38,417 nucleotides of DNA, taken from Muribaculaceae bacterium Isolate-002 (NCI). GTDB taxonomy: Bacteria; Bacteroidota; Bacteroidia; Bacteroidales; Muribaculaceae. Made by a program: the position numbers and the translations under genes. The stretch spans positions 1 to 38,417 of the forward strand of contig SCEG01000027.1 of NCBI GenBank assembly GCA_004102805.1, given 5' to 3'. Within the stretch, counting starts at the first letter, position 1, and each line of letters begins with the position of its first letter. Positions 27,151 through 37,361 of the stretch are shown in pieces. The notes beneath the pieces are model-generated. The model ran no database searches. It was not told the DNA's origin and worked only from the letters and a program-made list of their open reading frames with translations.

Positions 27151-28476
27151 ATGAGATTTATTCAAACCATTAAAAACATCTGGACGATCGAAGAGCTGCG
27201 CAAGCGCCTTACGGTGACTTTCCTGCTCGTCGTTGTCTATCGTCTCGGCTGTTACGTGGCGTTGCCGGGTATCAACCCGCACGATCTCGAGCAGCTTCAA
27301 TCGCAGACATCGGGAGGCTTGATGCAGCTGCTCGATATGTTCTCGGGAGGTGCGTTCTCGCAGGCTTCAATCTTTGCGCTGGGTATCATGCCCTATATCA
27401 CCGCGTCGATTGTGATCCAGCTCCTGGGCATGGTGCTGCCGTCTTTCCAGAAGATGCAGCGCGAGGGAGAGAGCGGTCGCCAGAAGCTGAATCAATATAC
27501 CCGTTACCTGACTGTGCTTATACTGCTCGTTCAGGGTCCGGCTTATTTGATTAACCTGCAGCACACTGTCGGACTTACATTGACTACGGCAAATGTGCTA
27601 TTCCTCACTGTGGTGCTTGCTGCCGGCTCAATGTTTATCATGTGGCTCGGGGAGAGGATTACCGACCGCGGTATCGGCAACGGTATCTCGTTCATAATCC
27701 TTGTGGGTATCATCGCCCGTCTGCCCCAGGCATTGTTCTATGAATTTATCAGCCGTATGCCGGGCGCACAAGGTTCGCAGGGTGGTTTGATAATGTTCAT
27801 CATCGAGGTGATACTTTTGCTTGCTGTGACAATCTGCGCAGTGCTTCTGGTGCAGGGAACCCGCAAGGTGCCCGTGCAGTATGCCAAGCGCATCGTCGGC
27901 AACAAGCAGTATGGCGGAGCCCGCCAGTATATACCCCTTAAGGTAAATGCTGCGGGTGTGATGCCTATCATCTTCGCTCAGGCCATTATGTTCATACCGT
28001 TGACTCTGGCCGGTTTCGGCCAGAGCTCGGGTGGCTTCTTCGGAGCTTTCACCGATATCAACGGTTTCTGGTATAATTTTGTTTACTTTATCCTTATCGT
28101 AGCGTTCACGTATTTCTATACGGCGATTACGGTGCGTCCGACCCAGATGGCCGAGGATATGAAGCGTAACAACGGTTTTATTCCGGGTGTCAAGCCCGGC
28201 AAGAAAACCGCCGAGTATCTTGATGCGATCATGTCGCGAATCACGCTGCCCGGTTCGTTGTTCCTCGGTATTGTGGCGATACTTCCGGCGTTTGCCCGCA
28301 CTTTGGGCATCTCGCAGAATTTCGCTCAGTTCTTCGGCGGCACTTCTCTGCTGATTATGGTTGGCGTCGTTCTTGACACGCTGCAGCAGATCGAGTCACA
28401 TCTGATGATGCATCATTATGACGGCTTGATGAAGGAGGGTAAGATTAAGGGGCGCACCACAGGCAGCGCTTATTAA
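27151..28476 (+). CDS. secY: Protein translocase subunit SecY
   Basis: SecY forms the protein-conducting channel of the Sec translocon in the inner membrane. Its 441 residues contain about ten hydrophobic segments. The family signatures are visible: plug and TM2 region GGAFSQASIFALGIMPYITASI, GIGNGISFIIL, and the cytosolic loop GFIPGVKPGKKTAEYLD. It sits between rplO and map. The absence of adk between secY and map is usual for Bacteroidota. Confidence 0.97.
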   Translation: MRFIQTIKNIWTIEELRKRLTVTFLLVVVYRLGCYVALPGINPHDLEQLQSQTSGGLMQLLDMFSGGAFSQASIFALGIMPYITASIVIQLLGMVLPSFQKMQREGESGRQKLNQYTRYLTVLILLVQGPAYLINLQHTVGLTLTTANVLFLTVVLAAGSMFIMWLGERITDRGIGNGISFIILVGIIARLPQALFYEFISRMPGAQGSQGGLIMFIIEVILLLAVTICAVLLVQGTRKVPVQYAKRIVGNKQYGGARQYIPLKVNAAGVMPIIFAQAIMFIPLTLAGFGQSSGGFFGAFTDINGFWYNFVYFILIVAFTYFYTAITVRPTQMAEDMKRNNGFIPGVKPGKKTAEYLDAIMSRITLPGSLFLGIVAILPAFARTLGISQNFAQFFGGTSLLIMVGVVLDTLQQIESHLMMHHYDGLMKEGKIKGRTTGSAY

Positions 28477-28500
28477 AAATACCTTATAAGTTAACTTACG

Positions 28501-29283
28501 ATGATTTATCTAAAGACACCACAGGAGATGGAGCTGATGCGCAAGGCATGTGACCTTGTGAGTCGCACGCTTGGCGAGATGGCCAGGTGGATTTCTCCCG
28601 GTGTTACCACGCACAAGCTCGACACCATTGCCAGGGAGTTTATCCTTGACAATGGCGGTCGGCCGTCGTGTCTGGGATATCAGGGTTTCCCGGGGACGCT
28701 GTGTATCGAGGTCAATGAGACAGTGGTGCACGGCTTTCCGTCGAACTATACCCTCAGAGAGGGCGATATCATCGGACTGGATACGGTTGTGGAGCTTGAC
28801 GGTTATAACGGCGACCAGTGCTATACATTCGCAGTCGGAGAGATTTCCGAGGAGAAGATGGCATTGTGCCGTACGACCAAGGAGTCGCTCTATGCGGGAA
28901 TAGAGGCATGTGTGCCGGGCAAGCGTATCGGTGATGTTTCTAATGCCGTGCAGACTTACTGCGAGAAGCGTGGCTACAGCATCGTGCGTGAGATGTGCGG
29001 TCATGGTATCGGCAAGCGCATGCACGAGGATCCGGAAATACCCAATTACGGCCGCCGTGGCATCGGGCCGATTATCAGAGACGGAATGTGTCTGTGCATC
29101 GAGCCGATGGTCAACATGGGCAGCCGCAATATAGTGATCGAGCATGACGGATGGACCTGCCGCACGCGTGACCGTCAGCCTTCGGCTCATTATGAGCACA
29201 CTCTTGCTATAATTGACGGCAAGACGGAAGTGCTTACCACATTCGATTATATCGAGGAAGTGTTGAAAGATAAATTCATTTAA
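28501..29283 (+). CDS. map: Methionine aminopeptidase, type I
   Basis: This metalloenzyme removes the N-terminal Met from new proteins. It has 260 residues. Metal ligands are visible: two Asp in [16 protein letters not shown], His in [19 protein letters not shown], Glu in CIEPMVNMG and Glu in YEHTLAI. The substrate-binding His is in VVHGFPS. It shows no N-terminal extension. It is placed between secY and infA, 24 nt and 8 nt from its neighbours. Confidence 0.97.
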   Translation: MIYLKTPQEMELMRKACDLVSRTLGEMARWISPGVTTHKLDTIAREFILDNGGRPSCLGYQGFPGTLCIEVNETVVHGFPSNYTLREGDIIGLDTVVELDGYNGDQCYTFAVGEISEEKMALCRTTKESLYAGIEACVPGKRIGDVSNAVQTYCEKRGYSIVREMCGHGIGKRMHEDPEIPNYGRRGIGPIIRDGMCLCIEPMVNMGSRNIVIEHDGWTCRTRDRQPSAHYEHTLAIIDGKTEVLTTFDYIEEVLKDKFI

Positions 29284-29291
29284 ACAAATAT

Positions 29292-29510
29292 ATGGCAAAA
29301 CAAGCAGCAATAGAACAGGACGGCACCATCGTTGAGTCATTGTCGAACGCAATGTTTCGTGTTGAGCTCGAAAATGGTCATCAAATCACGGCTCACATAT
29401 CGGGCAAGATGCGCATGCATTATATCAAGATATTGCCCGGTGACAAGGTGAGGGTGGAGATGTCGCCTTATGACCTGTCGAAGGGTCGTATTGCATTCAG
29501 ATACAAATAA
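29292..29510 (+). CDS. infA: Translation initiation factor IF-1
   Basis: This is a 72-residue OB-fold factor that occupies the 30S A site during initiation. It begins [22 protein letters not shown] and contains [25 protein letters not shown] (broken here at the family-conserved core) and [10 protein letters not shown]. The location between map and rpmJ is classical. Confidence 0.97.
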   Translation: MAKQAAIEQDGTIVESLSNAMFRVELENGHQITAHISGKMRMHYIKILPGDKVRVEMSPYDLSKGRIAFRYK

Positions 29511-29527
29511 TAAAAAACGACAAGAAT

Positions 29528-29644
29528 ATGAAAGTTAGAGCCTCAATCAAGAAGCGCACTCCCGACAGCAAAATCGTACGTCGTAAAGGCCGCTTATACG
29601 TAATCAACAAGAAAAATCCCAAGTATAAGCAGCGTCAAGGCTAA
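29528..29644 (+). CDS. rpmJ: 50S ribosomal protein L36, zinc-free type (bL36)
   Basis: This small gene has 38 codons. The product begins [19 protein letters not shown] and ends [11 protein letters not shown]. All three zinc-ligand cysteines and the histidine of the classical form (C11, C14, C27, H33 region) are replaced. It starts 17 nt after infA. Confidence 0.95.
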   Translation: MKVRASIKKRTPDSKIVRRKGRLYVINKKNPKYKQRQG

Positions 29645-29745
29645 AAAAAGACTTCAAGTGTGAAATTTCTGTAACAAGAAAGCTTGAAAATAAGCCGCTT
29701 CTCAAAATTTTTTGTTAATTTTGCAAAAACATTAAGTCAATCAAT
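29645..29745 (+). promoter_or_regulatory. Internal promoter and hairpin before rpsM
   Basis: TAATTTTG at 29716-29723 is a good Bacteroidota -7 element, placing a start near 29730, about 16 nt before rpsM. The -33 match is poor. Upstream, TTCAAG pairs with CTTGAA around 29653-29688, with an inner TTTCT/AGAAA stem. This may attenuate read-through from the spc section. The alpha section can therefore probably be transcribed on its own. Confidence 0.5.
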
Positions 29746-30126
29746 ATGGCAGTAAGAATCGTGGGAGTTGACCTCCCCCAAAATAAAAGAGGTGAAATAG
29801 CCTTGACCTACATCTTCGGTATCGGCCGCAGCGCCGCCAAGTCAATACTTGAGAAGGCCGGAGTTGACAAAGATATCAAAGTTAAGGACTGGACCGACGC
29901 GCAGGCAGCCAAAGTACGTGAAGTAATCGGCGCCGACTACAAGGTGGAGGGTGACCTCCGCAGCGAGATCCAGTTGAATATCAAACGACTGATGGATATC
30001 GGTTGCTACCGTGGTATCCGTCACCGTATCGGCTTGCCCGTGCGCGGTCAGAGCACCAAGAACAATGCCCGTACCCGCAAAGGCCGCAAGAAAACAGTCG
30101 CTAATAAGAAGAAAGCTACTAAATAA
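29746..30126 (+). CDS. rpsM: 30S ribosomal protein S13 (uS13)
   Basis: S13 of the 30S head contacts the P-site tRNA and forms bridges with the 50S. It has 126 residues. It begins [23 protein letters not shown] and carries the C-terminal [29 protein letters not shown] motif (shown in part). It is the first gene of the alpha section with its own probable promoter. Confidence 0.97.
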   Translation: MAVRIVGVDLPQNKRGEIALTYIFGIGRSAAKSILEKAGVDKDIKVKDWTDAQAAKVREVIGADYKVEGDLRSEIQLNIKRLMDIGCYRGIRHRIGLPVRGQSTKNNARTRKGRKKTVANKKKATK

Positions 30127-30135
30127 CGATAAATT

Positions 30136-30525
30136 ATGGCAAAAAAAACAGTCGCAGCTAAAAAGAGAAACGTTAAGGTTGACGCTGCCGGTCAGCTTCA
30201 CGTTCACTCATCATTCAACAACATTATCGTGTGCCTTGCCAACAGCGAGGGTCAGGTCATTTCTTGGTCATCGGCCGGCAAAATGGGCTTCCGCGGTTCG
30301 AAGAAGAACACTCCTTACGCAGCCCAGATGGCAGCTCAGGACTGCGCGAAAGTCGCATACGACCTGGGCTTGAGAAAAGTCAAGGCTTATGTGAAAGGTC
30401 CGGGCAACGGCCGTGAGTCAGCAATCCGTACGGTGCATGGCGCCGGAATCGAGGTGACCGAGATCATCGATGTCACTCCGCTTCCCCACAACGGATGCCG
30501 TCCTCCCAAGCGCAGAAGAGTATAA
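30136..30525 (+). CDS. rpsK: 30S ribosomal protein S11 (uS11)
   Basis: S11 lies on the 30S platform near the E site. It has 129 residues, with [35 protein letters not shown] and the C-terminal [16 protein letters not shown] tail that contacts the Shine-Dalgarno helix in other bacteria. It follows rpsM by 9 nt. The tail still carries the standard [10 protein letters not shown]. Confidence 0.97.
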   Translation: MAKKTVAAKKRNVKVDAAGQLHVHSSFNNIIVCLANSEGQVISWSSAGKMGFRGSKKNTPYAAQMAAQDCAKVAYDLGLRKVKAYVKGPGNGRESAIRTVHGAGIEVTEIIDVTPLPHNGCRPPKRRRV

Positions 30526-30681
30526 TCTCAGAGAGAAATTTTTAGAGTAAAATACTTATCAACAGAATGACCGCAGCAGCGAGCGCCGCCGAGTGAATAG
30601 ACTATAATTTATCACCTCTCTATAGTCGCGGCTGCACGAAGCGGGCAGAAGCTGCAGAGGTCAAGAAAAAAACAGATTAAA
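30526..30681 (+). promoter_or_regulatory. Structured rpsD leader, candidate S4 feedback site
   Basis: The 156-nt gap has an outer stem GACC-CAGC (30569-30577) with GCTG-GGTC (30651-30662) and a perfect inner GACTATA (30600-30606) / TATAGTC (30621-30627) stem, plus GC-rich pairings between them. The fold closes about 20 nt before the rpsD start. S4 is the alpha-operon repressor in E. coli, and a Bacteroidia S4 leader motif has been described as I recall. Identity with it is untested. Confidence 0.5.
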
Positions 30682-31290
30682 ATGGCAAGATATACAGGTC
30701 CCAAGACCAAAATCGCACGTAAATTTGGCGAGCCCATTTTCGGTGAGGACAAAGTGCTTCAGCGTCGCAATTTCCCCCCCGGCCAGCATGGACAGAACCG
30801 TCGCCGCAAAACTTCAGAGTATGGCACTCAGCTCCGTGAGAAGCAGAAAGCCAAATACACCTACGGTGTGCTTGAACGTCAGTTCCGCAACCTCTTCGAC
30901 AAGGCTTCACGTATGAAGGGTATCACCGGTGAGATCCTCCTGCAGTTGCTCGAGTCACGTCTTGACAACGTAGTATACCGTCTGGGCATTGCTCCTACGC
31001 GTGCTGCTGCCCGTCAGCTGGTGCTTCACCGTCACATCGTGGTTAACGGTCAGGTAGTGAACATCGCATCATATCAGGTTCAGCCCGGTGATGTAATCGG
31101 TGTCCGTGAGAAATCAAAATCACTCGAAGTGATTGCAGATACACTGAGCGGTTTCAACCACAGCAAGTATCCCTGGATCGAATGGGACGAAGCTGCAAAA
31201 GCCGGTAAATTCCTCCACGTGCCTGCCCGCGAAGATATTCCTGAGAATATCAAAGAGCAGTTGATTGTCGAGTTGTATTCTAAATCATAA
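30682..31290 (+). CDS. rpsD: 30S ribosomal protein S4 (uS4)
   Basis: S4 is a primary 16S binder and frequent operon autoregulator. It has 202 residues. It lacks the N-terminal zinc cysteines (zinc-free form), has [18 protein letters not shown], and an S4 RNA-binding domain [15 protein letters not shown]...RHIVVNGQ. The long structured gap in front suggests autoregulation. Confidence 0.97.
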   Translation: MARYTGPKTKIARKFGEPIFGEDKVLQRRNFPPGQHGQNRRRKTSEYGTQLREKQKAKYTYGVLERQFRNLFDKASRMKGITGEILLQLLESRLDNVVYRLGIAPTRAAARQLVLHRHIVVNGQVVNIASYQVQPGDVIGVREKSKSLEVIADTLSGFNHSKYPWIEWDEAAKAGKFLHVPAREDIPENIKEQLIVELYSKS

Positions 31291-31309
31291 TATATAATAA
31301 GTTGAATCC

Positions 31310-32302
31310 ATGGCTATATTAGCATTCCAAAAGCCCGATAAAGTGTTGATGCTCGAAGCAGACAACTTTTATGGGAAATTTGAGTTCAAACCTTTGGAAC
31401 CCGGCTATGGTATCACTGTAGGTAACGCACTTCGCCGAGTATTGCTTTCTTCTCTGGAAGGATATGCAATTTCGTCGATTAAGATTGATGGCGTTAAACA
31501 CGAGTTTGATACTATACCCGGAGTAAAGGAGGATGTCACCAACATTATCCTTAATCTCAAGAAGGTTGGTCTCAAACAGACAGTGGAGGAGACCGAGTTT
31601 GAAAAGGTCACCATCTCAGTGTCGGGTGTAGAGGAATTCAAAGCCGGAGACATAGGTAAAGCCTTGACCGGGTTTGAGGTCCTCAATCCGGATCTCGTAA
31701 TCTGTCACCTGGATTCTACTGCTTCATTCCAGATCGAGCTGACTGTGAACAAGGGTCGCGGATGGGTTCCCGCAGAGGAGAACCAGCTTCCTACCGATGA
31801 TATCAATGTCATCGCTATCGACTCTATTTACACTCCGATAAAGAATGTCAAGTATACGGTTGAAAATTTCCGTGTTGACCAGAAGACTGACTACGAGAAA
31901 CTTATTATAGAAATCACTACCAATGGTTCGATCCTGCCCAAGGATGGCCTGAAGGAGGCTTCGAAGATATTGATCTATCATCTGATGCTCTTCTCTGACG
32001 AGAAGATCACAATCGAGGCTCCTGAGAACGACGGCAATGAAGAGTTTGACGAAGAGGTGCTCCACATGCGCCAGCTTCTCAAATCGAAGCTTGTCGACAT
32101 GGAACTCTCGGTGCGTGCGCTCAACTGTCTGAAGAGCGCTGAGGTAGAGACCCTTGGTGAGCTCGTTGTGTTTAACAAGACCGACCTGCTTAAATTCCGT
32201 AACTTCGGTAAGAAGTCGCTCACAGAGCTTGATGAGCTTCTTGCGAATCTCAACCTTTCGTTCGGAATGGATATTTCAAAGTATAAATTAGATAAAGAAT
32301 AA
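31310..32302 (+). CDS. rpoA: DNA-directed RNA polymerase subunit alpha
   Basis: RpoA dimerises to scaffold RNA polymerase, and its C-terminal domain contacts UP elements and activators. It has 330 residues. The N-terminal domain carries [23 protein letters not shown]. An acidic linker around 240 leads to the C-terminal helix-hairpin-helix domain ([19 protein letters not shown]...[16 protein letters not shown]). It is flanked by rpsD (19 nt) and rplQ (5 nt). Confidence 0.98.
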   Translation: MAILAFQKPDKVLMLEADNFYGKFEFKPLEPGYGITVGNALRRVLLSSLEGYAISSIKIDGVKHEFDTIPGVKEDVTNIILNLKKVGLKQTVEETEFEKVTISVSGVEEFKAGDIGKALTGFEVLNPDLVICHLDSTASFQIELTVNKGRGWVPAEENQLPTDDINVIAIDSIYTPIKNVKYTVENFRVDQKTDYEKLIIEITTNGSILPKDGLKEASKILIYHLMLFSDEKITIEAPENDGNEEFDEEVLHMRQLLKSKLVDMELSVRALNCLKSAEVETLGELVVFNKTDLLKFRNFGKKSLTELDELLANLNLSFGMDISKYKLDKE

Positions 32303-32307
32303 CAACG

Positions 32308-32790
32308 ATGAGACATAATAAAAAATTCAACCACCTCGGTCGTACACATTCTCACCGTGCGGCGCTCTTGGCTAACATGACAATATCGCTGATTATGCAC
32401 AAACGCATTTTCACTACTCTTGCCAAGGCTAAAGCTCTCCGTGTATACGCCGAACCGCTTATCAACCGCGCGAAGGAGGACACTACCGCCAACCGCCGTC
32501 TTGTTTTCAGCCACCTTCAGAACAAAGAGGCTGTCACTGAGCTTTTCCGCGAAATCTCTCAGAAGATTTCTGACCGTCCCGGAGGTTACACCCGTATCCT
32601 CAAGACCGGTAACCGTCTTGGTGACAATGCTAAGACTTGCTTCATCGAGCTCGTTGACTACAACGAAAACATGCTCAAGGAGAAAGGTGCTGCCAAGAAG
32701 AGCCGCACACGCCGCAGCCGCAAGTCAACTTCAGCTCCCGCAGCAGAAGCTCCTGCAGCAGAGGCTCCCGAAGCTCCCACAGCAGAATAA
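32308..32790 (+). CDS. rplQ: 50S ribosomal protein L17 with Ala/Pro/Glu-rich tail (bL17)
   Basis: L17 is located near the tunnel exit. The core (about 130 residues) starts [24 protein letters not shown] and contains [19 protein letters not shown]. After a basic linker ([11 protein letters not shown]) comes a C-terminal low-complexity tail with repeated PAAEA motifs, taking the length to 160, against about 127 in E. coli. Such tails are common in Bacteroidota; their function is unknown. It is the last gene of the cluster. Confidence 0.96.
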   Translation: MRHNKKFNHLGRTHSHRAALLANMTISLIMHKRIFTTLAKAKALRVYAEPLINRAKEDTTANRRLVFSHLQNKEAVTELFREISQKISDRPGGYTRILKTGNRLGDNAKTCFIELVDYNENMLKEKGAAKKSRTRRSRKSTSAPAAEAPAAEAPEAPTAE

Positions 32791-32812
32791 TCTGAATATC
32801 AGAGTTTATTAT

Positions 32813-32848
32813 AAAGAGGATGACGTCAGCGTCATCCTCTTTTTTTAT
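32813..32848 (+). terminator. Terminator of the ribosomal cluster
   Basis: AAAGAGGATGACG pairs perfectly with CGTCATCCTCTTT around a TCAG loop, then continues as a T-run. It starts 22 nt after the rplQ stop. It is the only strong terminator seen since 14 kb. Confidence 0.95.
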
Positions 32849-32914
32849 TTGTCAGAATTGCATCTGTCAATTTCTTGATTATCAGGTGTTAATTCCGGGC
32901 ATACGAGCCGTGCG

Positions 32915-32997
32915 TCCCTACAATATGAAGTGCAGCAACACCTTCAAGGTAAAGCCTGGAATTATTATATTGTCATGTACTGTTATTTCGGCTTGGG
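32915..32997 (+). repeat. Dispersed repeat, copy B
   Basis: This 83-bp stretch begins TCCCTACAATATGAAG and ends TATTTCGGCTTGGG. It aligns with 14255-14334 with 12 substitutions and a 3-bp insertion, in the same orientation. It lies about 65 bp beyond the cluster terminator, in the 306-bp gap before the convergent exported-protein gene. The rest of that gap shows nothing recognisable. Confidence 0.8.
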
Positions 32998-33096
32998 TGC
33001 GATTATCCGAGTTAGAGGATTTGTGGGGATGTGGCGTCGGGTTTGCAGGGTGCGCGTCTTTTCGTCGCTTTTTGGTTGCAGGTTGAATGGGTTGTA

Positions 33097-34209
33097 TTAT
33101 TCTATTCTTTTTCCGGTTTTGTCTATCCAATACCAATTGTCGCTGTGCCAGTAATGGTATTCTCCGTTACTTCTGAGTTCTCCGGAATCGGTGACTTTGG
33201 CTTTTCCGTGTTCAAACGGGTAGCCGAATGCAAATCGTGGGGCAATGGCGATCTCTCCGTTTTCTGTGGCATAGCCTACGAAGTTGTCTTTGTCTATAAT
33301 GCGGAGCAGTCCGTCGGACAGGTAGTCGTCGCCGTTGTCGTATTGGAAGATGCGGTATCCTTCGGTGCTCCATAGCAGTCTGTCGAGTTCTGACGGCAGG
33401 TGTAATATTTCTGCACTGTCGACAAGTGCGTATGGCACAATGTAATGGTAGCCGGGCACGCTGTTGTAGAATGTTATGCCAAGGGAAAGGATTGTGCCGG
33501 GTGGGAGATTGGATATCCTGTCGGCTATATCATTTTTTAATGTGAAATAGAAGTCTCCGTAGTCGATGTTGTTTTCAAGATATGTGAATTGGATGGCTGT
33601 AAGCGGGTCGTTTCCGGTGATCTCTTTAATGACCCGGCTGTCGCGTGTGCCGTTGTTTATGTCTTTTCCGCAGGCGATGTATTTGGCAATAATCTTTTTT
33701 TTGCGCCATAGGTCGGATTTGCCGATGTTTTGGCCGTCGACCATAAACATTTTATGGTCGATGCTTTTGTGGTATCGCATATCGAGAACGTCGCACAATG
33801 TGACATCTTTGATTTTGCCTTCCGCATTACGTTGCGCGCTGATGCTGACAATGGTTTTTGCATTCGGGTCGGTGTAATAGATGCCGTCGCGGTCATTGTC
33901 GGCCGGGAATACAAATACATATTGCGCCCATGTCGAGTCGCAGTCTTGTGCTTGCAGGAAAATATCGTAATCATATTTTCCCGATTTTATATTGTGTATC
34001 AGTGAATCGGTGCAATATTGCCTGAGAAGGCTGTCAATTCTGGCTGTCGAGGGATTTTCTGCGGATTGTAACAGTATGTATTGTTTGTAGAAATCAGTTA
34101 TATCGGGAGTTGATGCTGCTGGTGAGTGGTTTTGTGCAAATATCATTGCAGGCAACGCAATGATTGCGGATATAAGAATGTGCCGGAATGTGTTGTCATG
34201 GTGGTTCAT
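33097..34209 (-). CDS. Exported DUF3828/WG-repeat-like protein
   Basis: The 370-residue protein has an N-terminal signal peptide (hydrophobic stretch ILISAIIALPAMIFAQ). Residues about 38-165 resemble DUF3828: FYKQYILLQSAEN..., with DIFLQAQDCDSTW matching the family's D-x-F-x-x-AQD pattern. The C-terminal 70 or so residues look like degenerate WG (KWG) repeats: FVGYATENGEIAIAPRFAFGYPF and WYWIDKTGKRI. It is probably periplasmic, with binding rather than catalytic features. Function unknown. It is a single gene with a -7 element 51 bp upstream. Confidence 0.75.
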   Translation of the reverse strand: MNHHDNTFRHILISAIIALPAMIFAQNHSPAASTPDITDFYKQYILLQSAENPSTARIDSLLRQYCTDSLIHNIKSGKYDYDIFLQAQDCDSTWAQYVFVFPADNDRDGIYYTDPNAKTIVSISAQRNAEGKIKDVTLCDVLDMRYHKSIDHKMFMVDGQNIGKSDLWRKKKIIAKYIACGKDINNGTRDSRVIKEITGNDPLTAIQFTYLENNIDYGDFYFTLKNDIADRISNLPPGTILSLGITFYNSVPGYHYIVPYALVDSAEILHLPSELDRLLWSTEGYRIFQYDNGDDYLSDGLLRIIDKDNFVGYATENGEIAIAPRFAFGYPFEHGKAKVTDSGELRSNGEYHYWHSDNWYWIDKTGKRIE

Positions 34210-34259
34210 TGCTTTGTCTCAGTTGTGTTGAAGGTATACAAGAATGTGTGGTCTTGTTG

Positions 34260-34267
34260 CAAATATA
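34260..34267 (-). promoter_or_regulatory. Probable -7 element for the DUF3828-like gene
   Basis: TATATTTG on the minus strand fits TAnnTTTG. A transcription start near 34253 would leave a leader of about 44 nt. No good -33 element is visible in the AT-rich upstream sequence. Confidence 0.45.
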
Positions 34268-34340
34268 TATAAATTATTTAATAATTAAATATGTAGCGTG
34301 GTGGGTTTGTCAATTTCCGTTGAATGAGTCTGTCAGATTG

Positions 34341-34382
34341 ACAACAGGGAGTCACGCTGATTGATGCATGACTCCCTGTTGT
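34341..34382. terminator. Perfect 14-bp hairpin between two leftward genes
   Basis: ACAACAGGGAGTCA (34341-34354) pairs perfectly with TGACTCCCTGTTGT (34369-34382). It lies 20 bp beyond the stop of the small exported protein gene. There is no T-run in the leftward direction (GGATTTTT follows on the other strand), so it may be a weak or Rho-assisted terminator. Confidence 0.6.
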
Positions 34383-34402
34383 GGATTTTTATGTATGTGG
34401 TG

Positions 34403-34858
34403 TTATTCGGTGATGGCGTCGAGATACCATTTGCCGTTTTTCTTCATGAAGATGATGTTGTTTTCAAGAACGCCGTCCCAGCAGCAGTTGAGATGCACGG
34501 TGTGAAACTGCATTTCGTCCCAAATCTGGTAGTAGACGTCGTCGGTGCCGTTGTTGTCGGCGATGACTGGCAGTTTGGCGGTGAAGGTGGAGGGGGTGAG
34601 GAGATCGGCGTATTTTTCGCGGGCTTTGTCGTCAAGGGCGATGCGTTCGTTCATGAAGGCTTCGTCGGTTGAGAATTTTGCGATGAACTCTTTGAATGGC
34701 TCGGGTCCGGCATTGTGTTTGTCGTTGCCGTTCATTTTTCTTACAGATGCCTCGACGTCGGCTTTATATTCTTCGGCTGCCGCGTTAAGGTCGTACTGGG
34801 CTGATGCGCCGAGTGACATCAGCAATGCAAATCCTGCGATGATGCTTTTTAATTTCAT
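34403..34858 (-). CDS. Small exported protein, DUF4348-like
   Basis: The start at 34858 is preferred. It gives a clean signal peptide (MKLKSIIAGFALLMSLGASAQ) in a 151-residue product, and the predicted -7 element at 34902-34909 lies downstream of the alternative start at 34912, so that start would not be in the mRNA. The mature part contains EPFKEFIAKFSTDEAFMNERI and ends NNIIFMKKNGKWYLDAITE, a pattern resembling small Bacteroidota periplasmic DUF4348 proteins. The assignment is from memory. It has an isolated CC pair (NCCWDG). Function unknown. Confidence 0.7.
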   Translation of the reverse strand: MKLKSIIAGFALLMSLGASAQYDLNAAAEEYKADVEASVRKMNGNDKHNAGPEPFKEFIAKFSTDEAFMNERIALDDKAREKYADLLTPSTFTAKLPVIADNNGTDDVYYQIWDEMQFHTVHLNCCWDGVLENNIIFMKKNGKWYLDAITE

Positions 34859-34901
34859 AGCTGTGATGTTAATTACTATTATTAATGTGAAAATGCGGTG
34901 G

Positions 34902-34909
34902 CAAAGATA
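34902..34909 (-). promoter_or_regulatory. -7 element for the small exported protein gene
   Basis: TATCTTTG on the minus strand matches TAnnTTTG. It would start transcription near 34895, 37 nt before the chosen start codon, and it decides the choice of start. Confidence 0.55.
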
Positions 34910-34972
34910 CATATTTTTATCCGTATTAGATAAAATTTTGGATAAGTAAAAGTTTATTATATAAAAAAGTTG

Positions 34973-34980
34973 TATCTTTG
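34973..34980 (+). promoter_or_regulatory. -7 element for enolase
   Basis: TATCTTTG matches TAnnTTTG. It is preceded immediately by an AAAAAAGTTG string that also occurs upstream of both rRNA promoters. The -33 position is not a clear TTTG. The leader would be about 56 nt. Confidence 0.6.
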
Positions 34981-35030
34981 TTGGTTGAAAACCGGACTTC
35001 GAAATTTATATTTTAAATACACGTTTTTAA

Positions 35031-36353
<1,323 letters not shown>

Positions 36354-36379
36354 TCGTTACGGATCGGTTATATGAAATC

Positions 36380-36411
36380 GAAGGGCGCGCCGTCGGCGTG
36401 CCCTTCTTTCA
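36380..36411 (+). terminator. Terminator of eno
   Basis: GAAGGGC-G-CGCC pairs with GGCG-T-GCCCTTC around a GTC loop (36380-36407) and is followed by TTTC. It lies 26 nt after the eno stop. Confidence 0.75.
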
Positions 36412-36423
36412 GTTTATTGGGGT

Positions 36424-36472
36424 AAAAAAAGCGGTTCCGGCGAGGTTTGTCTGTCGCCGGAACCGCTTTTCG
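36424..36472. terminator. Bidirectional terminator between eno and the DUF1460 gene
   Basis: GCGGTTCCGGCG (36431-36442) pairs perfectly with CGCCGGAACCGC (36455-36466). An A-run precedes it (36424-36430) and TTTT follows. Read leftward it ends in seven Ts, a strong terminator for the DUF1460 gene; read rightward it backs up the eno terminator. Confidence 0.9.
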
Positions 36473-36487
36473 TATGTTTGCGGAGGG

Positions 36488-37339
36488 TTATTCCTTCAGG
36501 CGTATTACGCGGATGCCTATGTGGCGGTTTGAGGTCAGGTAGCGGTCGAGAGGTGTGGCGTCGAGTATGACTTTGCCTGCCTTTGATGATGCGTGCAGCA
36601 GGTAGGGGATATTCTTGTCGTTGATAAACAGAATGCCCATGTGGGAGACGTCGAGCCCTTTCTTGCCTGTGCAGATGGCTATGATGTCGCCTGTGCGGAG
36701 GAATGTTTTTGCGGCTTTTGCCACGCGAGATGTCTTTATTACCGGGTAGCGGTGGCTGCGGTAGCCTATTTCATATTCTTTTATTTTGGCGAATGTGGCC
36801 GAGTCGGCAAGGGCGGGGTAGAGGTTGCGGTTTGCCGACATGAAGTCGATGGTCTTGACTTCGTAGGTGGCCAGGTCGCAGTTGCCGGTGACTTCCTCGA
36901 AGTTGCCGCGGTGCACGTTGTCGACGATCCAGTCGCTGATGTAATGCAGTCGTGAGGGGTAGCCTCTCATTTCGCCGTTGCGGTAGCGTATGCGTTCGAG
37001 GTTGTAGATGAAGTCGCGCCATGAGGTGCGGTGCTCGCCGGCAGTGATGGCGAGTGCGATTATGTTGTCGACAAGTGTTGTGCAGTCTACTTCGTCGAGA
37101 TTCACGGTCAGTTTTTCTTCTCCGTCGGGTTCGAGAGTGCCGGCAATGTAGGGGCGGTCGATAAATTCCTGTGCAAGCGATGCTACTCTCTGCTGCGGAT
37201 CTGCAATCATTACAGCTTTTTTCAGCAGTCGGTTTATGGCGAGAGTGTCGGTTGCTTCGTCGTGCCATCTGGTGTGCTGTGCTTGCGATGATAGTCCGAT
37301 TGCTGCCGTGAGGCATATAATAATATGTTTTATTTTCAT
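36488..37339 (-). CDS. DUF1460 protein, NlpC/P60-like amidase
   Basis: This is a 283-residue exported protein with a signal peptide (MKIKHIIICLTAAIGLSSQAQ). It belongs to the DUF1460 family, whose characterised member is an N-acetylmuramoyl-L-alanine amidase-type cysteine hydrolase. Family marks are DRPYIAGTLE, VNLDEVDCTTLVDNII (probable nucleophile in DCTT) and DVSHMGILF with the catalytic His. RTGDIIAICTGKKGLD precedes it, as in other NlpC/P60 enzymes. It probably trims or recycles muropeptides in the periplasm. It is a single gene ending at the bidirectional terminator. Confidence 0.85.
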   Translation of the reverse strand: MKIKHIIICLTAAIGLSSQAQHTRWHDEATDTLAINRLLKKAVMIADPQQRVASLAQEFIDRPYIAGTLEPDGEEKLTVNLDEVDCTTLVDNIIALAITAGEHRTSWRDFIYNLERIRYRNGEMRGYPSRLHYISDWIVDNVHRGNFEEVTGNCDLATYEVKTIDFMSANRNLYPALADSATFAKIKEYEIGYRSHRYPVIKTSRVAKAAKTFLRTGDIIAICTGKKGLDVSHMGILFINDKNIPYLLHASSKAGKVILDATPLDRYLTSNRHIGIRVIRLKE

Positions 37340-37361
37340 GTTTGTAAATTTTATTTCTTTC

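Noticed and set aside
28510..29352. 280-codon open frame antisense to map
   Set aside because: Shadow of a conserved gene; composition is rich in His/Arg/Leu as expected from antisense reading, with no recognisable domain.
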